The notes beneath the pieces were generated by a model. That model saw only the letters and a program-made list of their open reading frames with translations. It made no database searches and was not told the origin of the DNA. Below are positions 36,335-45,832 of a stretch of 58,851 nt of DNA, in pieces. The DNA lies in NCBI GenBank assembly GCA_002803225.1, contig NXFV01000454.1:1-58851 (forward strand), written 5' to 3'. Within the stretch, counting starts at the first letter, position 1. Each line of letters starts with the position of its first letter. The position numbers and the translations under genes were made by a program. Source of the DNA: Gamarada debralockiae (lineage: Eukaryota > Ascomycota > Leotiomycetes > Helotiales > Hyphodiscaceae).

Positions 36335-36420
36335 TCACCCTCCATCTCTTTTCTTCCTTTTCCTCGATTTCGTAACCAAATCAAGTGCTCTGAACTCCCA
36401 ATTTCATACACATCTCTACT

Positions 36421-37551
36421 ATGTCTGATCCAGTTGCGAAGACTGTCCTCGTGACGGGAGCAATGGATATATTGGCAACGCCGTAGCGCGAGCCTTCGTC
36501 CACGCAGGATGGACAACCTACGCCCTTGTTCGCAACGAAGCATTGCTCGACGGGCTCGCAGCAGATGAAATCATCCCCCTCCTCGGCTCACCAGCCGATC
36601 AAACGTTCCTCTCCTCCCTCTCTCCAGATCTGACATTCGACGTCATTGTCTCGACCACAGAACAGATCATGAATTACGTCCCGCACTACAACGACATCGT
36701 CTCCTTGCTCACCGTCCTCGCCAAGAAAAGCCTTGTGAAGGGCAAAGGAAAGCCACTTGTGCTCTTCACGAGCGGGTGCAAGGATTACGGCATGATGACC
36801 GCGCTCGCCGATACGCCGGGACTGAAACCACATACAGAGAAGTCGCCTATCACGCCTCCGGCGTTTGCGGTAGACCGCGCTACGTACGCTGTCAAGATCT
36901 TCGAACACTCAGATCTCTTCGACGCTGCAGTCCTTCGTCCGACCAATGTCTATGGCCTGTCCTCAAGCTTTTATGGAGAGTTTTTCCGCCTGGCGAAGGA
37001 GGGGAGGGAGAAGGGGGTTTTGGAGCTGAACGAGCATCCTAAGACGATTTTGCATGCGATGCATGTTGATGATTGTGGGGATGCGTATGTCGCGCTCGCG
37101 GAACATCCTAAGAGGAGTGATTTGGGAGGTGAGTGTTTCAATATCTCGAGCTGGAGGTTTGAGACGCTGGAGGAGCTTGCGGAAGCATTGGCTGAGGAGT
37201 ATGGGATTAAGGAGGTGAAGTGGGGGACTGTTCCGGAGGGGAGGGCGGATATGGCTTTTGAGAGGAGTAAGTTGAATGTTTCTTTCTGTGGAATTGGTGA
37301 TTTGTTGTGGATAGGATTTCGGCACGTTTTGGTCTCGGTGATACACAGGCTGAAAGATCGCAGTGTTGATTGGCTTCTCGCAGTGGACGGGAAGCGACAA
37401 GTTGAGAGAGCTCACGGGGTGGAAGGATCGTCGCCAGCTGTTTTCAAAGGGTTTGAAGCAGTATCGACTTGCATACGAGGTGGCGATTGCGAGGGGTTAT
37501 CAGACTAGGATCCAGAAGATAATGGCGGAGATGAAGAACAAGGGTGTTTGA
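36421..37551 (+). pseudogene. NAD-dependent epimerase/dehydratase (extended SDR), frameshifted in the Rossmann loop
   Basis: The ATG at 36421 opens MSDPVAKTVLVTGA, the first strand of an NAD-binding Rossmann fold. The next bases read in frame give MDILATP and a stop, whereas the other frame gives NGYIGNAVARAF, the expected GxxGxxG continuation. One A is missing from an AAA run near 36461-36464. From there the second frame is intact: substrate-domain residues, YAVKIFEH, LRPTNVYG, and a final exon after a 97-nt intron (37267-37363) beginning IGFSQWTGSDKLRELTGW. The catalytic Tyr-x-x-x-Lys (YAVKI) is present. Fungal relatives are atypical SDRs of unknown substrate. Either the gene is a very young pseudogene or the base is an assembly error. 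Confidence 0.8.
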
Positions 37552-37659
37552 GGAATGGTGGCTCAAGGCTCACAGCTTTGCCTTAATCATTAGATGTACA
37601 TAATTTATGTGGTAACAATGGAAGCGCACCTTTTATCCGAAGGCAACTCTGTCCGAAGC

Positions 37660-39457
37660 CTAGTTAATAGCGCCAGCCTCTGTCGTATCTCCTTCCAAGA
37701 ACACAGTATTGCCCACAATCGTATCCCGGTCTTCATCTCCATATGGCATCTCCTCGTCTTGCTTCTTTGTAAGTGATCCAAAACACCAGACCCCAAGTCC
37801 GCCCATAAAGCATATTATCGCTACGGCATAGTATGGCAATCCAATCCACGAACCCTTGAACTTCAAACCAACCGCGTACAGCGCTGCTAGCGAAGGGCCA
37901 GCAGCCAACGCAGAAACTACCTCTACGACAGCAATTGCTGCGTAAAGACGAGCGATGTGTTCTTTGTCAACGAGGGTAGTGATGAGCGAACGAGTCAAAG
38001 CAACAAATCCTCCTCCCAATGTGTAAATTATCAATCCAATGATTGTGAGCCCGATGGTGGGGCTTGCGGCGAATGTTAAGGCGCCAACGACAAGCATGAT
38101 AGCTGAATATCGAGCCAGAGAGAGATCTTTTGCCTTAGATGAGAAGTGTAGACGTTCTGTCAAGTAGAAGGAGAGGGCGGGAAGGATGCCGAGTAGAAGG
38201 ATGATGTTGACGAAGGCGCGGACGGAGAGGAGAAAGCCTGTTTGTCGGAGTGCCCAGGAGAAGCGTTTGGAAATATAACGGGGGAAAAGATCCATTGATT
38301 GTCCCTCAACAGGTCCGGTGATAAAGGTGATGAGGAGTAGCACGATTGGTATGGAATGTAGTACTGTTGTGGACTCGTAGATTCGTCTGAAAGTATTGAC
38401 AATTTGAGCTCTGGCGGCGGTGAAGACGTTGGTCTTGTCCTGCTTGCTTGAAGAGCTGTGCTCAGATGAGGGGTCCGGAGCAAGTTCCTCTGCTTCTGGA
38501 GCACGTAGGTGTAAGGTCTCAGGAATCAACATGATGAGACTCGTTCCGAAGATCAAAGTAGCGAGCCCCATTGTCAATGGAATCCAGGGTGACTTGGCCA
38601 TCAAAAAGGATGCCACTGCAGGTGCAATGAGCTCTGCAATAATGCCTGAACTTCTCCCGAGCAGAAAGACGTTGGCCCTGGAAAGCGACTGTCAGCTATA
38701 TGTTGAGATGGCAAATTGTGGGTCTTTCTCGCCTGTTTGATTCTGTGGTAACATCACACCCGACTGCAAAAAACATCATGGTGACTACAGCTTCGCCACC
38801 TCCGATAAATAAGAATAGCGGACATAGCCAAACTAGGCGTAGAGGAAGAGTTTTCCAGAACCACATTACCACCATGCTCCAACTTGAAGAAAGAATGATA
38901 CCAGTAAGAGACAGCACAAATACGAGCTTCCTCCCGAATCTGCCAAGATCAGCCACGGTCAGGAACCCGGAGAGAACTCTTACCTATCAGCCAACAATCC
39001 ATACGGTACGGTCATCAATAACGCTGTTAATGCCTCATTAGCCCTCCCGCAAGATTCTCCTACCCCAGAGCTCCCACATACCTGGTATAACACCCAGAAA
39101 GTACAAAACCGCCAGCAAAACATTCAATTGATTCTGAACCTCGTCTCCTTTACACGCTTCCTCATCTATATTCCCCTCCAACCCAAAATGTCCTTCCCCT
39201 TCTAAGTTTTCGTAATAATGGTGACAAATGATATCTTCGTACAGACGTATAGATGGCACAGCCATCAGAGCCCCTCCAAAAGCTAGCACAAATACGATTG
39301 TACAGAGTATGAGGATGATTATTCGAGGGGAATGGGTTTGGTAGATAAACGAGGCATGGGACTGCGAGGTCGTACGTCGTAGCAGATTGCCATTGGGCAG
39401 GAGGGGTTCGTCTTCGTGCGATTGCTCGTCTTCAATGGGGTATTCGGTGACCGTCAT
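37660..39457 (-). CDS. MFS transporter with a GC-AG intron
   Basis: Four exons (39457-39082, 39023-38984, 38939-38733, 38677-37660) encode 546 residues. The N-terminus is acidic with a DEPLLP dileucine-type motif, then helix 1 (IIILILCTIVFVLAFGGALMAVPSIRLYEDIICHHYY). MFS motif A (PYGLLADRFGRKL) is built across the second and third exons. A charged central loop (about 40 residues) separates the halves. The second exon is only 40 nt. The third intron begins AG|GCGAGA and ends CCAG; GC-AG is the only option that preserves frame and the conserved continuation RANVFLLGRSSGIIAELIAP. The layout resembles uncharacterised fungal carriers distantly related to the SLC46 folate/haem branch; no substrate is assigned. 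A TATATAT box lies about 130 bp upstream. Confidence 0.87.
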
Positions 39458-40220
39458 CGTGGGGATTCGTTGTGAGTCGTCTCGTGGGGAGGTCGTCGCG
39501 TGAGGTTCTTCATGTCAATCGAGGACAATTGTCGCGATTGCGCCGGCGCAGTGTCGCGGATTTCGAATTGGGGTTTTATGAGATATATATACTGTACAAA
39601 TTAAAGAAATGGCAGCTGGCAGATGAAATAGAGATGAGAGAATAACGAAGGATGGGGCTGAAGCAGTGAGATGAGGTTCGGCGTAATTCGACCGAATGTG
39701 CCGCGTAATTAAGAAATAGTGCTCAGGGGACAATTGAAGTTGCCTAGAGATACCGTACGCGTTCAACAAGAGAAATCTCTTCTTGGAGCATCTCGCTGGC
39801 AATTGATTCGAAGTGCTTCCTGCCGGTTCGCGACTTGAGGTTTAGCCTGAAGTCCAAGATGAGATTGCTTGACGCGGCCTGAATTGGGCTTGAGCATTCC
39901 GCAACGTCGAATTGCGCGAAGTCGTGAACTCCATCCTGACGGAATACATTCGGTGCTTTCTAGTGAAAACTCTGCGATCAATCTGAATATGTGTCTAGAG
40001 AAAAGCGTTGTTACAAACAGTACGGACAATTTCATGAGAGTGTACAACGCTGCAAGACTTTGGATGCTCCAGGGCTCAACAATATTGAGTCGCATTGCAT
40101 GGAGGTGCAGCCACAGCCACAGCCCAAACCTCAAAACTTTCGTATTTCGCAATTATTTGTCTGTGTCCTTCAACATGCGCCGTTTCCAAAGACAAGTGCC
40201 GAATTTGTTGTGGTCTCACT
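39458..40220. other. Divergent intergenic region
   Basis: Promoter of the leftward MFS gene (TATATAT at about 39584-39590) and upstream region of the pseudogene. No further gene is supported. Confidence 0.5.
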
Positions 40221-42280
40221 ATGCTACTACTGCTCTGTTCTCTTCTGTCCCTGCCTCAAATCAACTTTGCGGCACCTGTCACCAACCTCACAGCCTTGCG
40301 CACGGTAACAGCGCCGTCGTGGGTAGCCGGCCCCTCTGGTAGAGGAACCTGGGATCTACTGTACAGTTGCACGTTTACGATATTTCTCTGCGTCTACTCT
40401 GCCATCCATCTCAACGTCCCGCCAGAAGAGTCAAAGTTCTGGCTCTGGTTGCGGAAAACGAAATGGGTGTTTATTACTATCCTAGCCCCGGAACTGGTGG
40501 TATATACGGCTTTCGAGCAATGGATGATGTCGAGAAACTTCCTCAAGGATGTGAATCGGATTGTTGACGAGAGCACAGACAATAAAGTCAAGGTTTTGAC
40601 TCCCGAAGATCTCCGATACAGAAGCAAGCTGATGTCAAGAGCAGGCTTGGGCAAAGACTTACGGTAGCAAGGGCCGCTTCGATATGGTCTATGCACAATA
40701 TGCCGTGATGGGAGGCTTTGCAGCAGATATGCAACACCTGCATAACAGCATTACACGAAGAGTGGCAGTTACTGCGGATGGTGTCTTGCTCCTCGCTCGT
40801 CATGGCCACTTCTGCACTATCAAAAAAGACGAGATTTAAGACAAAAGTAAGGCGGATATACTTGCGAAGGGTCTAGTTTACGTACAAGTCCTATGGATAG
40901 CTAGACAAGCTATTGAGCGTGCGATCGCCGGATACCCGATCACGCTACTGGGAGATTCACACCCTTGTACACGTCGTGTGTGCTATCATCATGTACAGCT
41001 TATAGATCCAAAAGCCCTTGAATATCCAGGACCCTACTCTGCTCAATCTCACCCCTGCTCCAGACATTCTGGCCTTCATGGTTGAAATATCAAGATGTGC
41101 CGATATGCCGTCTTCCCTATGGAACAAGTCTGGATTCGAATGGGTCAGATCGAAAGGCAATCTTCCGTGGGAACCCTTGCTGTACTGGTGCGAAGACCAA
41201 GTGAGAGCACCTGTACAAATCCCTACCGATAATCCTGGAAATAGACTGGAGTTACCTGGCTCTACAGCAACTCAGTCTGAAAGTCAAAATCATGGACCAG
41301 AAATCTTGACACACTATTGTTACACGCACACGGATGAGAAGGAATAGAGCACCGTTATATGCTGTCGGCCAACAACCGAAGATAGAATACATTTCTGCGT
41401 CCGACGCAGAAATTGTATGTAGGATAGTCACGGGGCAATTCTCGCCCTCTGGATACGGTCCATGGCTTCGCGTCAAGGAACTGTTGAGCTCGTTTGACGA
41501 CTCCATAATAGACTTACAAGTCATTTCGCTTTCAGCAAAGGATGTCTTGAGACTGGAATCCACAGCTAGGTTCTTGGCTCGAAACAAGACTTTACGGGAT
41601 GGGAAAGTGGAATCAAGAGACCCAGAACCAGCGCCAGACAACAAAGCCAAGATTTTCAGGACAGACACTATGAATTTGTTCGAAGCGTATAGGCAATCAA
41701 TGGGGAATTCACCTCCTTATTTTCGAGATACTTTAATCATACTTCGAGCACCAAACTTCACTGGGGAAATCGGGGACAACATGTACAACGAGGCGCCGTA
41801 CCTCATGACAGCCATGGCAGCAATTCCAGCTGCGTACGGATGCGTTCACATCGGCGCCCTAAATCTCTCCTTCCCCTCAGCAATCGAAAAACTACTCTGG
41901 AAAGTATCATGCTATTATCTGATTGCGGCCGCAATAGCCGGGGGCGTCCTCTGTTTTCTGATATATGTTCGAGGGGTGTCGAGAGAGTTGCGCCGGCTCA
42001 TTGGGCATAGGCTGCGGGAAGCCTTTGAGTGGTTTCTTCCCAGATATTTTCTTTGGGATTTGTATGATTTGTGTGATTTGTCTAGGTATCGTTTCTGGCG
42101 CTCTTTGAAAGAGAGAATTCACTACTACGTGAAGGTGGGCTTCACTGTGTTGGTCGGAGTTGCGTATGTTGTTGCGAGGATGTACCTAGTGGTTGAGTCC
42201 TTTATTTCCTTGCGCATGTGCTGATAGGAGTCTATAAGACTCCTGATGTCAATTTTATGAATTACATACCGCATTTGTAG
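40221..42280 (+). pseudogene. Fungal multi-pass membrane protein, decayed
   Basis: A signal-peptide-like start (MLLLLCSLLSLPQINFAAP) leads into WDLLYSCTFTIFLCVYSAIHLNVP and RKTKWVFITILAPELVVYTAFEQW, the hallmark of a large uncharacterised fungal membrane family. The homologous frame continues to HVLIGVYKTPDVNFMNYIPHL and a natural TAG at 42278-42280, but it is broken repeatedly. Frame changes occur near 40665, near 40950 (an extra G in CTGGGAG), near 41335 and near 42213 (one base lost). There is a TAA at 40837 and a TAG at 41003; the TAG stands where TGG (Trp) is expected. With at least four indels and two stops, the gene cannot make the full protein. The conserved pieces between breaks suggest that inactivation is not ancient. 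Confidence 0.85.
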
Positions 42281-42771
42281 CTTCTCCTAGTTCAATATCA
42301 ATCTCCGTCTGCCTTTGAATGGTTGCGTCAGATGCTCAAGTTCTAAGAACTCTATGTTTTTCGGGATACCAGATGCAGGAATCAAAATCGTTTCCGTGTC
42401 TATACTCACTGCCAAAATCAAGCTCTGCGAAATTACGTTCTGGTCAACACTGACCCCTTTGCATGTACCACACCCCAACCCGAGGTGGTGCGTCGTAGGT
42501 CAGTCTCAATATTTTACTGTATTATCCCTGACTCTGAATGAACGCAATTCTACGTTCCTTTTCCAATTATTCTATCTCGATATCGGGTTATCAGGAGATA
42601 AATATTTGATCAAATACCTACGACAACATGTTCTTGCATCTGACGAATCAGAAGTCACAAAAGCTGGTGCCTAAATCCAACATTTCCTCTCTTCGCTTCC
42701 ACACTTTTTCAAAGCGACTTAAGACCACAAAAATACAATATCCCAGGATCGTCCTCTCTCAACAACTCAAA
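42281..42771. other. Intergenic region
   Basis: AT-rich 490 bp between the pseudogene and the small I78-like gene. No feature beyond a presumed promoter. Confidence 0.5.
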
Positions 42772-43102
42772 ATGGTCCATTCTCACAGCCATGCGAAGAT
42801 TCATGAGTGTCGCCTCCCCCTCTCCACCTGGGAGGCACGGGTTGTAGGAAGGCAGTTTGTGTGGAATGGCGTATCTGCCAATTACCAGCTGGCTGATGAA
42901 TCTGTATGTCTATGACCTGTATTTTTGGTTCGTAGTGAGAGGTGTGGGTTGATGCTGATGATCCAAGGCTGAAGAAATCCGCTGGCCGGAGAGAGTCAGG
43001 TTCGCTGGCCCAGAACATGTTTTGACTTGTGATTATGTGGAGGATCGGTTGACTGTGTACTTCAATGAAGAGGGAGTCGCTGTTAGGGTCGAATATGGTT
43101 GA
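42772..43102 (+). CDS. Small I78-type (potato inhibitor I-like) protein
   Basis: Exons 42772-42903 and 42968-43102 encode 88 residues around a 64-nt intron (GTATGT...AAG). There is no signal peptide. The C-terminal half, RWPERVRFAGPEHVLTCDYVEDRLTVYFNEEGVAVRVEYG split over the second exon, carries the I78 signature: a loop followed by D-Y-x-x-D-R-L-x-V-x-x-x-x-x-G-V-x-x-R-V. Members are predicted serine-protease inhibitors. In fungi they are mostly intracellular small proteins of unproven role. The length and the final Gly are typical of the family. The AAG acceptor is less common than CAG but preserves frame. Confidence 0.8.
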
Positions 43103-44499
43103 CTACACTGGGATTTGGGGGAGGGAGTCTGGATTGGAAGGGGATTCAGCACTCGTACGAACCTAGCGAACTTCAAGTAGGACAAGACATACAAAATCAA
43201 CGCTTTCTATTCTTTCTCTACACAGGATCCACTCCCTCGCTCTTCAAACAGTCTATTGGCAGCGACTAGGATTTGAGAACCCCGGCTCACGTTAGTGGCC
43301 TCAGATTCGATAGGTAGAGTTTGAAGAGCAGCGGCAATGGCTCTGGGAACGGTACTGGTGCTTGCAGGATCGGAAAGTCGTCACTGAAAGACGGCTGCGT
43401 CAGAGAAGAGCGCATCATGCCCGTTATAGGACTATATATCTTAGCCGGTCTCGATATCGGTTTGTAGTAATGTGGAAGAAACATGTCAGGCTCAGGTCCG
43501 TCGCTGAGAGACAAGCTCAAGGGGCCCTTTAGTCTAAGAATAAACATAGATTTAATTAATAGAAGCTGCATGTGATTTGGGGGTTCTATTTTCTGCTTCC
43601 TTTAGCACCTATATTATAACCCCTTTTCTTATTAAAACCTTGCATTACTTAGAGCACTAAACATTATCCCTCCTAAGGAGGATTGAGCAGGCGGAGGAGT
43701 TTTAAGTGCAGAGCCGAGTCATCTGGCACTATCCCTGAACGCGATGGACGAGGTTGAATTGTAGCGCCGCCAGCACAAATAACATCGGCCCGGCCTAAGC
43801 TCCATACGTCTACAATCAGATAGAAATTTGCCTTTATGTCAGCAGAAGAGTTTTCACTGACCCTTGGAATGAGACTTAAAGCCAAGACTATGCGATCGTA
43901 ATTAAGGTTTTCCTGATACAGGAACCCGCTTCTCGCACTAGCTCGGGTTCGTCTGATCGTCTGTATCAAGCCATGCATTTCGGCTCGATCCGTCTGGTGG
44001 CCAGTCGTGGTGGCGATCATCTTATATTCTAGAAACTGGTCTTATCTCTTTACTCTATAGGTTACAAATGGCCTCCATTATCAGGCACGTGCGCATAATG
44101 TCAGAGCGTTGTGACGAAGCTCTCGAGCTGACAGAACCTATGTCCAGAGAGCGAACTTAAGCAAGTGACGCCTGTCTAAAGACCCTACGCATTGACTGGC
44201 CATAATAGGTCATGGGTAACATAGAAGAAACGTGTCCCACTTTATATGGAAGCGAGTACGAAGGAGCGGGTTGAAAGACTTGGCTGAAGAGAGAAGTGAA
44301 GGTTAATTTTTATCATGTTAATGCAAACGCCAGATACGAAACCTCTATAATGGCCTGAAAAATCTAGAAGGCTGCCTGACTCGGAAGGACCGGACGTGTT
44401 AGAAAAATCTATAAAGTAGCTCACCTTTCCTGTGGATTGAGAACATCAACAACTTGAATTCAATCCAATCTTCTACCTTCTATAACAACCACCGCCAAG
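43103..44499. other. Intergenic region, AT-rich, possible gene fragment
   Basis: Contains an AT-rich block near 43.55-43.68 kb. A minus-strand frame at 44020-43673 (115 codons) has the phrase VDVWSLGRADVICAGG, which looks like a piece of a glycosyltransferase-type protein, but no neighbouring exons were found; it may be a relic. The last 100 bp form the promoter of the peptide gene. Confidence 0.35.
44410..44415 (+). promoter_or_regulatory. TATA box of the cysteine-rich peptide gene
   Basis: A TATAAA lies 85-90 bp upstream of the ATG at 44500 and is followed by a short leader. Position and match are good for a fungal TATA promoter, a class often linked to inducible genes. Confidence 0.45.
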
Positions 44500-44973
44500 A
44501 TGCAATTCACCTGCCTTCTCATCACTCTCCTGCCAGCTTTGGCTGCTACTGCTACTGCTGCTGCTACTACCCGTAGGGCTGCCGTTGTCAGCTCTGAGCA
44601 GGATTGTCCCGCCAACCTCAACCAATCCTGTGCAGAGAGCACTGACGGTGTACATCGATGCCTTGTTGTGTACGAAGACCCCTGTCAATCCCTCTCTCTT
44701 GCTCTACCGCTAATTGTTTTAACTAGGGGTGGTGCTAATGTTTGTGTTATCGATTGTGGATCTCAGACGGCCTGCCGAACGTCGTGTATCAATGCCGGCT
44801 TTATCAACGGCTTTTGTACTACTGGGTATGTCTTTATTACTGCTCCTCTTCTCTCTTTATTTTACATCTGCGTTGGTAAAGACTAAGTTCGAGGACCGGC
44901 TGACTTTTGCGTTTTGGCTTACAGTGACAACCCTTGCGTCTGCAGCAATATCGACGCTGGCAGTAGCTCATAG
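44500..44973 (+). CDS. Secreted cysteine-rich peptide with defensin-like (CS-alpha-beta) spacing
   Basis: Three exons (44500-44669, 44727-44825, 44925-44973) encode 105 residues. The introns are 57 nt (GTACGA, CTAAT branch, TAG) and 99 nt (GTATGT, CAG). A signal peptide (about residues 1-20, ALAATATA) is followed by a Thr-Arg-Arg pro-site. The predicted mature part has ten cysteines. The second half shows C-x-x-x-C (CRTSC), then G-x-C as GFC, then C-x-C (CVC), the spacing that defines CS-alpha-beta defensins. Three cysteines in the first half would form extra disulphides or a pro-region. No close family is recognised. Plausible roles are antimicrobial or host- or competitor-directed secretion, neither shown. 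The first donor was chosen by frame: only GT|GTACGA joins the cysteine frame. Confidence 0.72.
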
Positions 44974-45104
44974 GAGCCAAGGCGTTGTATGATAGCTTAG
45001 AGCAAAGAAGATGAAGGGGTAGGAGTATAGAAATAGAAAGCAGATTATACTGATTCAAGTTACCTTTGTGCATGATGATTATAACGTAGGCCAGAGGTTG
45101 TGAC

Positions 45105-45325
45105 GCTCTGGCTCTGGCCCTCTCTAATGTTTGCGAGAAACCCAATATATACCGAACCTTCTCTCGCTTGCCTAGCGTGGCTTGGCAAAGCTCTTGTACA
45201 TAAGCTCGAGCTCCTCGCAGAGTTCTCCTTCTTTTTCTTCTCTCCTTAGCTTAGTTTTCTCTTGTCTTATTACTGCGAATACTATCATGCTCTTTCTGAA
45301 GCCTCTATGTGGTGCCGTGATAGGG
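45105..45325 (+). repeat. Dispersed repeat, copy 1
   Basis: About 220 bp starting near GGCCCTCTCTAATGTTT and ending near GGTGCCGTGA recurs in the same orientation at about 53.72-53.93 kb. Shared blocks include CTCCTTAGCTTAGTTTTCTC and a TATCATGCTCTT-type end. Where the copies differ, this one usually has C or G. It may be the end of a degenerate transposable element. Confidence 0.7.
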
Positions 45326-45832
45326 AAGATCTTATAAGCTAGTCCTAATCGATCGCAATCAATCAATCGCAATCAATCAGTAATCAGTTAAATTAGCTGA
45401 TTAATCAATCAGGCCAATCCTAAACCATCCTGATCAAAACCCTTCCTTGTTCGAAAACCTCTCCAAGACGCAAGATATAATTTTATAACAAATAAAGGCC
45501 TGGTATTCAAGGTATAAGTATATAACCCTCTTATAAGCTGAGTTCTATTTATAAGCACAGCGCTTATAAAGCAATTAATAGTAGACCTCCAATATTTGCA
45601 TAGGCACAGAGACCCTGTAGAAGCACAAAATATTATCAAACAGCTGCTATTTGACAGTTGAGACTGCATAAAGAAGGACACTGAACAAGGAGCGAGGCAA
45701 AGACGAATCCAGAGTAATCCTGGTTCCGCTCGTTAGGATGTGTTCACCGTCCCCATCACTTTGAATGAACATCCTCATCTTACGATCAAGAAAGGATAAT
45801 CTCCCTTTATACCAGGGAATTAATCAATATTT
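45326..45832. repeat. AT-rich stretch with CAAT-type short tandem repeats
   Basis: Between 45345 and 45415 short units of the form CAATCAAT recur irregularly (CGCAATCAATCAATCGCAAT...). The remainder is AT-rich, with no supported gene; it forms the 3' flank of the RNA polymerase gene. Confidence 0.45.

Noticed and set aside
43673..44020. Fragment resembling a glycosyltransferase (RADVICAGG)
   Set aside because: Only one short segment with no neighbouring exons; kept as a comment in the intergenic entry rather than a gene call.
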